A stretch of DNA of 64,000 nucleotides, from NCBI RefSeq assembly GCF_014235845.1, contig NZ_JACJUQ010000001.1, forward strand, positions 372,001-436,000. The letters run 5' to 3'. The stretch is from Pontivivens nitratireducens (GTDB lineage: Bacteria > Pseudomonadota > Alphaproteobacteria > Rhodobacterales > Rhodobacteraceae). The first letter of the stretch is position 1. Every line of letters starts with the position of its first letter. Below the pieces are notes generated by a model. The model did not search any database. It saw only the letters and a program-made list of their open reading frames with translations, and was not told the origin of the DNA. Of this stretch, positions 1 to 7,823 are shown piece after piece. The position numbers and the translations under genes were made by a program.

Positions 1-1
1 G

Positions 2-463
2 CTTTCGGTCGCTGCGGCCCGGGGTATCTGGAACAGGCTGGAGGCGGCTGGCGCGCATACACTGCCCGGCTCGCACGCGATGAGTGATGATGAATTGCGG
101 GCCTGCGGCCTGTCGCGTCCGAAGATAAAATACATACGCGGGCTGATCGAGGCCGATGTGGATTTCGAGGCGTTGCGCAATCTGCCGGATGATGAGGTCG
201 TCAGCCGCTTGGTCGCGTTGAAGGGCGTCGGCGTCTGGACCGCTGAGATCTACGCGATGTTCTCGCTCGGTCGGGCGGATGTCTTTGCCCCGGGCGATCT
301 GGCCTTGCAGGAGGCGGCGCGAATCCTGTTCGACTTGCCCGAGCGGCCGAAGGAAAAGGCCTTTCGCGATCTGGCTGCCCCCTGGTCGCCCTGGCGATCG
401 GTGGCGGCCCGGTTGCTTTGGGCCTATTATCACGTGGTGAAATCCCGTGAGGGGATAACCTGA
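2..463 (+). CDS. DNA-3-methyladenine glycosylase II (AlkA-like), 5' truncated by window edge
   Basis: Base-excision repair glycosylase that removes alkylated purines. The reading frame is open from base 2, so the N-terminus lies outside the window; 153 residues are visible. The helix-hairpin-helix is seen as LVALKGVGVWTAEIYAMF, followed by DVFAPGDLALQEAA, whose Asp fits the catalytic aspartate of the HhH-GPD superfamily. The upstream segment SVAAARGIWNRLEAAG matches the helical region before the HhH in AlkA-type proteins. An internal ATG at 80 is not the true start, because conserved sequence continues upstream of it. The gene lies 21 nt before an esterase gene on the same strand. Confidence 0.85.
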   Translation, partial: LSVAAARGIWNRLEAAGAHTLPGSHAMSDDELRACGLSRPKIKYIRGLIEADVDFEALRNLPDDEVVSRLVALKGVGVWTAEIYAMFSLGRADVFAPGDLALQEAARILFDLPERPKEKAFRDLAAPWSPWRSVAARLLWAYYHVVKSREGIT

Positions 464-484
464 AAACATGAACGAAGGGTTCGT

Positions 485-1132
485 ATGACAATTTTGACTG
501 GACCACGCCGCGATGCGGCCTCGGGCGCGGCGGACGCGCTCGTCATCTTGCTGCACGGCTTCGGTGCAGATGGAAACGACCTGATAGGGCTGGCCGATCC
601 CCTGACGCCGCACTTGCCCAACGTGACATTCGTGGCGCCGAACGCCCCGCAGAAATGTTCTGTGAACCCAATGGGATACCAGTGGTTCCCGATCCCCTGG
701 ATGGATGGGTCGAGCGAGGTCGAGATGGGGCAGGGATTTGCCGCCTCAACTGATATGCTCAACAGATATCTGGATGAAATGGCAAAGGAATTTCCCGCGG
801 ACCGGACGGTTCTGGTGGGCTTTAGCCAGGGCACGATGATGTCCTTGCATGTCGGACCTCAACGTGGGCAGCAACTTGCCGGTATCGTTGGGTTTTCGGG
901 CCGACTGATGCGACCCGAGAGCCTCGCCGATGCGGTCAGCAAGCCGCCGGTGCAACTGATTCACGGCGACAGCGACGAGGTGGTGCCGCCCGCCTCCATG
1001 CCCGAGGCGGAGAAAGCCCTGAAATCAGCGGGCTTCGATGTGCAAAGCCATGTCAGCCCCGGCGTCGGACACGGAATCGCCCCTGACGGCCTGTCCCTCG
1101 CCTTGCAGCGGATTCAGGGCTGGTTGTCCTGA
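485..1132 (+). CDS. Carboxylesterase/phospholipase family alpha/beta hydrolase
   Basis: Serine hydrolase of the phospholipase/carboxylesterase (YpfH/EstB-like) family, 215 aa, the usual length. HGFGADGNDL at residues 24-33 is the oxyanion loop. The nucleophile elbow GFSQG places the catalytic Ser at 114; GDSDEVVP gives Asp164 and GVGHGI gives His196. No signal peptide is visible, so it is predicted cytosolic. The substrate cannot be told from sequence; short-chain esters or acylated proteins are typical of the family. The gene probably follows the alkA-like gene in one unit and is closed by a very strong hairpin at 1145-1174. Confidence 0.85.
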   Translation: MTILTGPRRDAASGAADALVILLHGFGADGNDLIGLADPLTPHLPNVTFVAPNAPQKCSVNPMGYQWFPIPWMDGSSEVEMGQGFAASTDMLNRYLDEMAKEFPADRTVLVGFSQGTMMSLHVGPQRGQQLAGIVGFSGRLMRPESLADAVSKPPVQLIHGDSDEVVPPASMPEAEKALKSAGFDVQSHVSPGVGHGIAPDGLSLALQRIQGWLS

Positions 1133-1144
1133 ATAGGACCCGAT

Positions 1145-1174
1145 GCCACGGCGCGATTGTTATCGCGCCGTGGC
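1145..1174 (+). terminator. Long perfect stem-loop after the esterase gene
   Basis: GCCACGGCGCGAT (1145-1157) pairs perfectly with ATCGCGCCGTGGC (1162-1174) around a four-base loop, giving 13 bp. It begins 12 bases after the esterase stop codon. No T-run follows (the next bases are A-rich), so it may work as a Rho-assisted terminator or an mRNA 3'-end stabiliser rather than a textbook intrinsic terminator. Confidence 0.65.
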
Positions 1175-1340
1175 TACGTGAAAAAACGTTCGTATATTTC
1201 TTATATAGGGAGATTGAAGGTGCGCGCGGTTGGGGGCCGCGCGTGACTCCTGTCAGCGTAATCGCGAAGGCCGCACGCAATGTCGCCACCACGATATAGA
1301 GGGTTGATCGGTTTGAAGCCGCAGATATAGTTCGAGTACT

Positions 1341-1392
1341 GGGACGGGCTTGTCCCGTCTCCGATGCCCTGAAGGGCGGGAAGGGACGGGAG
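1341..1392 (+). promoter_or_regulatory. Candidate two-state RNA leader before the HNH gene
   Basis: GGGACGGG occurs twice (1341-1348 and 1383-1390). The segment between them, TCCCGTCTC at 1353-1361, can pair either with the upstream copy (8 bp with one G-U, five-base loop) or with the downstream copy (9 bp with one G-U). The second pairing encloses a small hairpin, GCCCT/AGGGC at 1366-1377. The downstream copy runs into GGGAG, the apparent ribosome-binding site of the HNH gene (ATG at 1402). The two folds exclude each other: one leaves the ribosome site free, the other covers it. This is inferred from base pairing only. Confidence 0.4.
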
Positions 1393-1401
1393 CAGAGTCC
1401 T

Positions 1402-1989
1402 ATGATCGAGACCTCATTCGCGAACAATTTCGTACGTTCACCCGGCAATTTGCGAGAGCATCCTGCGTTGGTTCTCAACGCGGATTACCGCCCTCTCAGC
1501 TATTTTCCGCTGTCGCTGTGGCCCTGGCAGGAAGCGGTCAAGGCCGCCTTTCTGGACCGGGTGGACATCATCGCAGAATACGACGCGGTAGCCCATTCCC
1601 CTAGCGTTGATATGAAGCTGCCCTCGGTCGTCGTGCTCAAGGATTACGTGAAGCCGGCAAAAACGGTGGCTTTCACCCGGTTCAACCTGTTTCTGCGTGA
1701 CGGATTCACCTGCCAGTATTGTGGCAAGGAGGGGGAAATGACGTTCGATCATGTCATCCCCCGGGCGCGTGGGGGCCGCACGACATGGGAAAATGTCGTC
1801 GCCGCATGCGGCCCGTGCAATCTGCGCAAGGGGTCGAAATCGCTGGAGCGGGCAGGCATGAGCCTGAACCGATTGCCGCGACGGCCCAGCCCGGAACGCT
1901 TGCAAAATGTCGGGCGCAAGTTCCCTCCCAACTTCATGCACGAAAGCTGGGTCGATTTCCTGTACTGGGATGCGGAGCTGGACGCTTAG
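1402..1989 (+). CDS. HNH endonuclease
   Basis: HNH-family nuclease of 195 aa. The zinc-binding and catalytic core is CQYCGKEGEMTFDHVIPRAR followed by WENVVAACGPCNLRKG: two CxxC pairs flank the DH of the HNH motif and the later N, giving the beta-beta-alpha metal fold. This type is conserved as a chromosomal single gene in many alphaproteobacteria and is not tied here to a phage or restriction cassette; its role is unknown. The ATG at 1402 is 10 nt after GGAG. The 3' end overlaps the convergent dsbB-like gene by 4 nt (stop codons at 1987-1989 and 1988-1986). Confidence 0.85.
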   Translation: MIETSFANNFVRSPGNLREHPALVLNADYRPLSYFPLSLWPWQEAVKAAFLDRVDIIAEYDAVAHSPSVDMKLPSVVVLKDYVKPAKTVAFTRFNLFLRDGFTCQYCGKEGEMTFDHVIPRARGGRTTWENVVAACGPCNLRKGSKSLERAGMSLNRLPRRPSPERLQNVGRKFPPNFMHESWVDFLYWDAELDA

Positions 1990-2453
1990 TCGTCGGAATT
2001 CGATGCCGCGATCCAGATCCCGCTCAGCAATAGGGAGAAGATCGCGTTCCACCCCGCCATCGACAGGCCAAGGAAAACCCAAGCCGCCTCGTCACAGCGC
2101 ACCACGCCCAGCGGTCCATCCGTACTGAGCAGGTCTTCCGCTCCCAGTCCGCCCAGCATATCGCCGGTGGCGGTGCAGGCGGTCAGCCCCTCCCACCAGT
2201 TCCATTCGACACCCGCGTGAAACACGGCAATGCCCGCACCGATCAGCACGACCAATCCGGCAAGTCGGGTGGCAGGCTTACGCGCCGCCGGAACGAATGC
2301 GATCAGACCCAGCACGATGGCGATTGCGTGGGGCCAGCGTTGCCAGATGCACATCTGACACGGCGCCAACCCGCCGAGATACTGAAACGCGAGCGCACCA
2401 CCCAGCAGAGCGACGGATCCCAAAATGGCTACGGCGATCAGAAAACGGCTCAT
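1986..2453 (-). CDS. DsbB-like disulfide bond formation protein
   Basis: Inner-membrane quinone-linked oxidase that would reoxidise a DsbA-type thiol oxidase, 155 aa. Four hydrophobic segments are visible. The first periplasmic loop carries CQMC (C32, C35), with the WQRWPH segment that follows in DsbB proteins; a second cysteine pair is C93 and C120. The start at 2453 gives an ATGA overlap with the upstream YqaA-like gene; the longer open frame upstream of it only reads through that gene. The two form a membrane-protein pair transcribed convergently to the HNH gene. Confidence 0.85.
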   Translation of the reverse strand: MSRFLIAVAILGSVALLGGALAFQYLGGLAPCQMCIWQRWPHAIAIVLGLIAFVPAARKPATRLAGLVVLIGAGIAVFHAGVEWNWWEGLTACTATGDMLGGLGAEDLLSTDGPLGVVRCDEAAWVFLGLSMAGWNAIFSLLLSGIWIAASNSDD

Positions 2454-3028
2454 AGATACCTCACGATGAAGAAACTGCCGATCAGCAGAACCATGAAAAG
2501 GGTAAACAGCAATCCCAGACGTTGTTCGATGAAGGTACGGATCGGGGGTCCAAATTTCCACAACAGAGCTGCTATGACGCTGAAGATGATGCCCCGCGCC
2601 ACCACCGATGCGACCATGAAGGTCGTGAAGTTCAGGCCCGTCGCGCCGGATGCGATGGTGATGATCTTGTACGGAAACGGCGTCAGACCGGCGAACAGCA
2701 CGATCCATGCACCCTGTTCGTTGTAGCTGGCGGCAAACTGATCGAACAGATCGGCCTTGTGATAGAACTCCAGAATCGGCAATGCGACACTGTCAAACAA
2801 AGCCGCGCCGATCCAGTATCCCAGCACGCCCCCAACCACCGATGCTATCGTCGCGACCAAAGCGATCCGCCAGGCATTGTGCGGCGCGGCCAGAACCATC
2901 GGTATTATCAGCGCGTGCGGCGGTATCGGAAAGAATGAGCTTTCCATAAAGGCAACCGCCGCCAGTACCCAAAGGGCATAGCGGGTAGAGGCCAGCGACA
3001 GAGTGAAATCGTACAGCTTTCTGATCAT
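2450..3028 (-). CDS. YqaA/DedA-family (VTT domain) membrane protein
   Basis: Integral membrane protein of 192 aa related to the SNARE-associated/VTT (DedA) superfamily. After a short N-terminus (MIRKLYDFTLSLAS) come about five hydrophobic segments, with ESSFFPIPPHALIIPM (residues 29-44) as the E-x-x-x-P-x-P-x-x re-entrant motif and GLTPFPYKIITIASG (residues 113-127) as the second family motif. Members move lipids such as undecaprenyl phosphate or phosphatidylethanolamine across membranes, but the role of this subgroup is not established. It is co-transcribed with the DsbB-like gene by a 4 nt overlap. Confidence 0.8.
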   Translation of the reverse strand: MIRKLYDFTLSLASTRYALWVLAAVAFMESSFFPIPPHALIIPMVLAAPHNAWRIALVATIASVVGGVLGYWIGAALFDSVALPILEFYHKADLFDQFAASYNEQGAWIVLFAGLTPFPYKIITIASGATGLNFTTFMVASVVARGIIFSVIAALLWKFGPPIRTFIEQRLGLLFTLFMVLLIGSFFIVRYL

Positions 3029-3164
3029 TACGAAGCGGTAGCAGGGCGGTGAGGGGCTGTCTATCTGCGTGCTGCGAAATCGGTGCAGGCTTGTGCGGTC
3101 GCCTGGCCGACTGAGAGCGCAATCTTGTGGTACGGATATTTGCGGGCCAAAGCATGGCAGGTGC

Positions 3165-3193
3165 TTGACGGGCCGATCCGGCTCAGGCTATCG
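3165..3193 (+). promoter_or_regulatory. Candidate promoter of tRNA-Leu
   Basis: TTGACG (3165-3170) and CTATCG (3188-3193) are separated by 17 bp and end 12 bp before the tRNA. The -35 fits sigma70 well and the -10 only weakly. Position relative to the tRNA is the main support. Confidence 0.4.
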
Positions 3194-3205
3194 GAGGGGC
3201 ACTGG

Positions 3206-3290
3206 GCCCGTGTGGCGGAACTGGTAGACGCAGCGGATTCAAAATCCGCCGCCGCAAGGCTTGCCGGTTCGAGTCCGGCCACGGGTACCA
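3206..3290 (+). tRNA. tRNA-Leu (anticodon CAA)
   Basis: An 85 nt cloverleaf with encoded CCA. The acceptor strands GCCCGTG and CACGGGT pair and are followed by discriminator A and CCA. The D-arm includes GGCGGAACTGGTAGACGC. The anticodon stem GCGGA/TCCGC holds loop TTCAAAA, giving CAA. A long variable arm, as in type II tRNAs, precedes GGTTCGAGTCC of the T-arm. Anticodon CAA reads UUG leucine codons. T-rich sequence follows at 3318-3340, without a clear hairpin. Confidence 0.97.
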
Positions 3291-3417
3291 GAGCCTTGTT
3301 CTACCATTGAAAATGCTCGTTTTTATCTTGTTTTTGTCCCACGCGTCGTGAGCGTGGGCCGTCTTAACGGTTTATTCGCTAATCTTGCAGAGCATGTCCC
3401 AAAGACAGGGAGGCTCC

Positions 3418-4176
3418 ATGGTTCGGATCGGCGATGACAGGGACAGCACCTATAAGTCGGATAATGTGGTGGGCCTCACCTTCCGTCGGGAGGAAGAGCT
3501 GCCTGTAACGATCTGCCGCCCGATTGCGATCCCCTCCGTCCTGATTGTGGAGGATAGCGCCTGTGCGGCGGACGCATACAGCTTGCTGTTGCGGTCCATC
3601 GGGGCGCGAGTGCGATGGGCGGACAGTTTGAGTTCCGCAAACCGGCACCTGCGCAGCTTCGCCCCGGATACCGTTCTGGTCGATCCGGGATTGCCCGATG
3701 GAAATGGTTTGCGTCTGATCCGGCGGTTGTGGCTGATGGGTGCCACCCGTCCACGCCTGATTGTCGTATCAGGTGACGACGAGATCGCGCGCGATTCCCT
3801 GGCCGCTGGCGCGGATCACTTCCTGGAAAAACCCCTGAGCGCCGCCACGTTCCTGTCTGAAATCCTCACGCAGGCGGGACGGGACGCACCGTCACTTCAG
3901 AGCCAGATGCCGATGGCGTCGTCTGCCTTGCTGCGACGTGATCTGCAAGAAGCACGAATTCACATCCTGAAGGCCGTATTGTCAGGGCGCGAGGGGCAGT
4001 TGCTGTATCCCCTGCAATTCCTGCGCTCATTGGCGCGGGACGGTGGTTTGACTCAGCTGTCGCAGCTTCTGGACAGATTCCAATCAGGCGTCGATAGCGC
4101 ACGGGATCTGGCCATGGGGCTTGCAGATATGATAGACGGGATGGACGACGAAAACCTGACGGCAAGGCAAGTTTAG
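3418..4176 (+). CDS. Orphan receiver-domain response regulator
   Basis: CheY-like receiver of about residues 40-150 in a 252 aa protein: VLIVEDS holds the acidic pair E45/D46, TVLVDPGLPD gives phospho-acceptor D89, VVSGDDE carries the conserved Ser, and FLEKPLS gives K138. No DNA-binding or enzymatic output domain can be recognised in the last 100 residues, which are helical (RRDLQEARIHILKAVLSGREG). The start chosen is the ATG at 3418, which has GGGAGG about 5 nt upstream; a TTG at 3385 and an ATG at 3394 are in frame. No histidine kinase gene is adjacent, so partner and output are unknown. Confidence 0.8.
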   Translation: MVRIGDDRDSTYKSDNVVGLTFRREEELPVTICRPIAIPSVLIVEDSACAADAYSLLLRSIGARVRWADSLSSANRHLRSFAPDTVLVDPGLPDGNGLRLIRRLWLMGATRPRLIVVSGDDEIARDSLAAGADHFLEKPLSAATFLSEILTQAGRDAPSLQSQMPMASSALLRRDLQEARIHILKAVLSGREGQLLYPLQFLRSLARDGGLTQLSQLLDRFQSGVDSARDLAMGLADMIDGMDDENLTARQV

Positions 4177-4307
4177 CCGGGTTTTGGCGCTGCGTCAGGG
4201 CCACGGATCAGCTCTGTCATCATGGAACAGGGCAATCTGTGCTGGCCATACGGGCAAAAATGATGTTGAACGCGCGCGATAGTTTCCCGCACCGATAGGA
4301 TATCCGA

Positions 4308-6125
4308 ATGGACCTTCGCAACATCGCGATCATCGCGCACGTGGACCACGGCAAGACGACGCTCGTCGATGAGCTGCTCAAGCAGTCCGGCTCCTTCCGC
4401 GAAAATCAGGCCGTCGCAGAGCGCGCGATGGACAGCAACGATCTGGAACGTGAGCGGGGGATTACCATCCTCGCCAAGGCGACCAGCGTCGAATGGAACG
4501 GCATCCGCATCAACATCGTGGACACGCCCGGTCACGCCGATTTCGGTGGTGAGGTGGAGCGTATCCTTTCGATGGTTGACGGCGTCGTGCTGCTGGTTGA
4601 CGCCGCCGAGGGGCCGATGCCCCAGACGAAATTCGTAACCTCCAAGGCGCTGGCGCTGGGCCTGCGCCCCATCGTCGTTCTCAACAAGGTGGATAAGCCT
4701 GACGCGGAACCCGACCGAGCGCTGGATGAGGTGTTCGACCTGTTCGCGAACCTGGACGCGGATGAGCATCAGCTTGATTTCCCCGTTCTCTACGCCTCCG
4801 GCCGCAATGGCTGGGCGGACGATACGCTTGAGGGGGATCGCAAGAATCTGGACGCGCTCTACAAGATGGTCGTCAGCCACGTGCCGGCCCCCGCGCAGAT
4901 CGCGCGTCGGGAGGAGCCGTTCACCATGCTGGCCACCACCCTGGGCGGCGATCCGTTTCTGGGCCGCATCCTCACCGGTCGCGTTGAAAGCGGCACCCTG
5001 CGCGCCGGCACCCAGATCAAGGTGTTGAGCCGTGACGGCAAGGAGTTGGAGCGGTTCCGCGCCACCAAGATCCTCGCCTTCCGCGGTTTGGGTCAACAGC
5101 CCATCGACGTGGCCGAGGCGGGGGACATCGTCTCGATCGCCGGGATGAGCAAGTCGACCGTGGCTGATACGCTCTGCGACATGTCGGTGAATGAGGCGAT
5201 CCCGGCGCAGCCGATCGATCCGCCGACCATCACCGTTACCTTTGGCATCAACGACAGCCCGCTGGCCGGTCAGGACGGTGACAAGGTGCAGTCCCGCGTG
5301 ATCCGCGATCGCCTGATGAAGGAAGCCGAATCAAACGTCGCGATCAAGGTGACCGACACTCCCGGAGGGGAGGCGTTCGAGGTGGCCGGTCGTGGCGAAC
5401 TTCAGATGGGTGTCCTGATCGAGAACATGCGCCGCGAGGGCTTCGAACTCTCCGTGTCCCGCCCGCAGGTTCTGTTCCGTGAGGAAGACGGCAAGCGCAT
5501 GGAGCCGATTGAGGAAGTCACCGTCGATGTGGACGAGGAATATTCCGGTGTCGTCGTCGAAAAGTTGAGCCAGCGTAAGGGCGAGTTGCAGGAAATGCGC
5601 ACCGCCGGCGGTGGCAAGACACGGATCGTGGCGACTGTGCCTTCGCGCGGTCTGATCGGCTATCATGGTGAGTTTCTGACCGATACCCGGGGCACCGGCG
5701 TTCTGAACCGCGTGTTCCATTCATGGGCCGAGTACAAGGGCGCAATCCAAGGGCGGCGTCAGGGGGTTCTGATCTCGATGGAGACGGGCACCAGCGTTCC
5801 CTACGCGATTTTCAACCTGGAGGATCGTGGCAAGTTCTTCATCGGCGCGGGTGAGAAGGTCTATCAGGGCATGATCCTGGGGGAGCATAGCCGTGACAAC
5901 GATTTGGAAGTGAACCCCCTCAAGGGCAAGAAACTCAGCAACGTGCGCGCCTCCGGCAAGGACGATGCCGTGGTTCTGACCACACCGCTGCGGATGAGTC
6001 TGGAGGAGGCCATTGCCTATATCGACAATGACGAACTGGTCGAAGTCACCCCCGGTTCCATCCGCCTGCGCAAGCGGTATCTGGATCCGAACGAGCGCAA
6101 GCGCCAGTCGCGCGCGGCGGGGTGA
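4308..6125 (+). CDS. typA: Ribosome-associated GTPase TypA/BipA
   Basis: Translational GTPase of 605 aa, the standard family length, that binds the 70S ribosome and helps 50S assembly and stress adaptation. G-domain motifs are complete: AHVDHGKT (G1, residues 10-17), a RGITI switch [15 protein letters not shown] (G3) and NKVD (G4, starting at 126). The EF-G-like domains follow, with [20 protein letters not shown] and the TypA C-terminal domain to the end. The start at 4308 follows AGGATATCCGA. The gene stands alone, with 131 bp upstream holding nothing else recognisable and a hairpin terminator downstream. Confidence 0.97.
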   Translation: MDLRNIAIIAHVDHGKTTLVDELLKQSGSFRENQAVAERAMDSNDLERERGITILAKATSVEWNGIRINIVDTPGHADFGGEVERILSMVDGVVLLVDAAEGPMPQTKFVTSKALALGLRPIVVLNKVDKPDAEPDRALDEVFDLFANLDADEHQLDFPVLYASGRNGWADDTLEGDRKNLDALYKMVVSHVPAPAQIARREEPFTMLATTLGGDPFLGRILTGRVESGTLRAGTQIKVLSRDGKELERFRATKILAFRGLGQQPIDVAEAGDIVSIAGMSKSTVADTLCDMSVNEAIPAQPIDPPTITVTFGINDSPLAGQDGDKVQSRVIRDRLMKEAESNVAIKVTDTPGGEAFEVAGRGELQMGVLIENMRREGFELSVSRPQVLFREEDGKRMEPIEEVTVDVDEEYSGVVVEKLSQRKGELQEMRTAGGGKTRIVATVPSRGLIGYHGEFLTDTRGTGVLNRVFHSWAEYKGAIQGRRQGVLISMETGTSVPYAIFNLEDRGKFFIGAGEKVYQGMILGEHSRDNDLEVNPLKGKKLSNVRASGKDDAVVLTTPLRMSLEEAIAYIDNDELVEVTPGSIRLRKRYLDPNERKRQSRAAG

Positions 6126-6145
6126 ACCCCTCTTGCATCGTACGG

Positions 6146-6180
6146 AAACGGGCCTGCCATACGCGGGCCCGTTTCATTTT
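6146..6180 (+). terminator. Intrinsic terminator of typA
   Basis: AAACGGGCC (6146-6154) pairs with GGCCCGTTT (6166-6174), a 9 bp stem, followed by CATTTTT. It starts 20 bases after the typA stop. Confidence 0.8.
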
Positions 6181-6241
6181 TGACCTTTAGGATCGACGTT
6201 ATCCGAAGCCGGTAGTTCGCTGAGGTACACTACTACTCGCG

Positions 6242-6344
6242 GCAAAATTGCATAGGGTGATTGAAATAGGTAGGCCGCGCCAATATTCGCATTTTGCAAT
6301 AAACTTCTGGTTGTGTGCAAAATGCAATGCAAAATGCAAAATGC
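6242..6344. repeat. Array of TGCAAAATGC motifs
   Basis: Perfect TGCAAAATGC lies at 6316-6325, 6328-6337 and 6335-6344, the last two overlapping by 3 bases. An inverted copy is GCATTTTGCA at 6289-6298, and a looser copy, GCAAAATTGCA, is at 6242-6252. The array ends about 125 bp before the sigma54-like promoter, a normal distance for activator sites. The binding protein is unknown; the XRE product itself is one candidate. Confidence 0.6.
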
Positions 6345-6467
6345 CCTGTATGCGATTGTGGCAAGAACATGTTGCAGCCTTAGGATGCAGGCTTACGTTC
6401 ACCATGCTGAAAATTTTTTCCGTTCCAGTCCCGCACCTCATCTGCCTGATTTCGCCTCAATTCAAAG

Positions 6468-6485
6468 CTGGCACAGTTCTTGCAT
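6468..6485 (+). promoter_or_regulatory. Sigma54 (RpoN)-type promoter
   Basis: CTGGCACAGTTCTTGCAT matches the -24/-12 consensus YTGGCAC-N5-TTGCW. The invariant GG (6470-6471) and GC (6482-6483) are separated by exactly 10 bases. A transcript would start near 6495, about 33 nt before the XRE start codon. Confidence 0.65.
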
Positions 6486-6527
6486 ATATACCTGAGAGTT
6501 TAGGGGCCAGAGCAAGTGGAGCGTGGT

Positions 6528-6911
6528 ATGAAGCATCCTGTAGATGTGCATGTAGGCAAACGTATTCGTCACCGTCGTTGGATGGTGGGAATGACCCAGC
6601 AGCAACTTGGCGATCTGGTGGGAATCAAGTTTCAGCAAATCCAGAAATACGAGACCGGAATGAACCGGGTCAGTGCCTCGCGTCTGTGGGACATCGCCCA
6701 CGCCATGAAAGTGTCGATCGGCTTTTTCTTCGAGGGTCTGGATGCTGACGTGCGCGATGCGGCAATGGCCGATATCGACGCGCCGAAGGAAAAGGGCGAT
6801 CTGATGGTGGATCGTGAGGCGCAGGAGCTGGTGCGCTCGTATTACTCCATCCCCGAGGAGCAGCGCCGCCGCCTGTTCGACCTTGCGCGGGTGTTGAGCG
6901 ACGTCGCGTGA
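6528..6911 (+). CDS. XRE-family helix-turn-helix regulator
   Basis: Small DNA-binding protein of 127 aa. The N-terminal HTH_3 domain runs from VGKRIRHRRWMVGMTQQQLG through VGIKFQQIQKYETGMNRVSA, with recognition helix around FQQIQKYE. A C-terminal helical tail (MVDREAQELVRSYYSIPEEQ) is shared with a widespread alphaproteobacterial group. The ATG at 6528 is preceded by GTGGA; a GTG at 6516 is a less likely alternative. It is a single gene behind an unusually elaborate upstream region. Its target genes cannot be inferred. Confidence 0.85.
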   Translation: MKHPVDVHVGKRIRHRRWMVGMTQQQLGDLVGIKFQQIQKYETGMNRVSASRLWDIAHAMKVSIGFFFEGLDADVRDAAMADIDAPKEKGDLMVDREAQELVRSYYSIPEEQRRRLFDLARVLSDVA

Positions 6912-7007
6912 GCGGCGCAGCGGCGCGGCAGTCGGCTTGACCCATGGGGAGCGATATGGAATCTCCGGGCGGTGCCGGGCCGGCACGGCCCCCTGCGGGA
7001 GATATCC

Positions 7008-7823
7008 ATGACCGACAGCACCACCCGGACGCTCGATCCTGAACTGGAGGCGGAGCTGAGAGGGGTCGCTCACACATTGGCCGATGCGGCCCGCAGCGCG
7101 ATCCTTCCCTATTTCAGGAACCGCGATCTGTGTGCCGACAACAAGGAGCCCGCTGGCTTCGATCCCGTGACGGATGCGGACCGGGCGGCGGAGCGGGCAA
7201 TGCGCAGGGTACTGTCGGATTTGCGCCCCGAAGACGGGATCGAGGGGGAGGAGGAAGGCACCACACCTTCGAAAAGCGGCCTGACCTGGGTGCTGGACCC
7301 GATCGACGGGACCCGCGCCTTTCTGGCCGGGGCGGCGACCTGGGGCGTCCTGATTGCAGTCAATGCCGGCGGTGCGCCGCTGTTCGGCATCGTGGATCAG
7401 CCCTACATGGACGAGCGCTTCGTCGGAGGTTTCGGCCGGGCGGAGCTGCATCGTGGCGGGTTTGTCGGGCCGCTGAGGACCCGTGCCGCACGCGGTCTGG
7501 ATGAGGCGATCCTGCTGACGACCTTTCCGGAAATCGGCCACTCGGATGAGCGTGCCGCCTTTGACCGGGTGCGCGATCAGGTGCGGCTGACGCGCTATGG
7601 TCTGGATTGCTACGGTTATGCCCTGCTGGCCCTGGGCGGGGTCGATCTGGTGATCGAGGCCGGGCTGAATTCCTATGACATTCAGGGACCGATGGCCGTG
7701 GTTGCCGCTGCGGGAGGGATCGTCACCGACTGGCAGGGCGGCCCCGTGCATCGCGGCGGGCAAGTCATCGCCGCCGCGAATACCGAGGTTCATGCCGCAG
7801 CGATGCAATTGTTGCGCGGTTAG
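7008..7823 (+). CDS. Inositol monophosphatase-family phosphatase, probably histidinol-phosphatase (HisN type)
   Basis: Metal-dependent phosphatase of 271 aa. Family motifs are GEEEG (metal-binding Glu), WVLDPIDGTRAF (the D-P-I-D-G-T signature) and, near the C-terminus, NSYDIQGPMAVVAAAGG in place of the usual W-D-x-x-A. The sequence around the signature (DPIDGTRAFLAGAATWGVLI) is of the kind seen in HisN-type histidinol-phosphate phosphatases, but inositol or 3'-phosphoadenosine phosphatase activity cannot be excluded. The start at 7008 has GGGAGA upstream. The stop codon overlaps that of the convergent lysophospholipase gene. Confidence 0.8.
   Translation: MTDSTTRTLDPELEAELRGVAHTLADAARSAILPYFRNRDLCADNKEPAGFDPVTDADRAAERAMRRVLSDLRPEDGIEGEEEGTTPSKSGLTWVLDPIDGTRAFLAGAATWGVLIAVNAGGAPLFGIVDQPYMDERFVGGFGRAELHRGGFVGPLRTRAARGLDEAILLTTFPEIGHSDERAAFDRVRDQVRLTRYGLDCYGYALLALGGVDLVIEAGLNSYDIQGPMAVVAAAGGIVTDWQGGPVHRGGQVIAAANTEVHAAAMQLLRG

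Larger units (their letters stand above)
6185..6527. other. 340 bp AT-rich regulatory interval between typA and the XRE gene
   Basis: No coding frame here looks real. The interval is clearly richer in A and T than its surroundings. It holds an array of TGCAAAATGC-like motifs (6242-6344), a sigma54-type promoter (6468-6485) and an overlapping TATATA (6486-6491) that could be a sigma70 -10. Its length and motif content suggest complex control of the downstream regulator. Confidence 0.6.

Noticed and set aside
4177-4307. Small gene or RNA between the receiver protein and typA
   Set aside because: No hairpin, promoter or start codon with ribosome site is seen in these 131 bases apart from the typA leader.
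6972-6986. GTGCCGG-G-CCGGCAC palindrome before the HisN-type gene
   Set aside because: A one-base loop cannot form a hairpin well, no repeat copies are near, and palindromes of this type are frequent in high-GC DNA.
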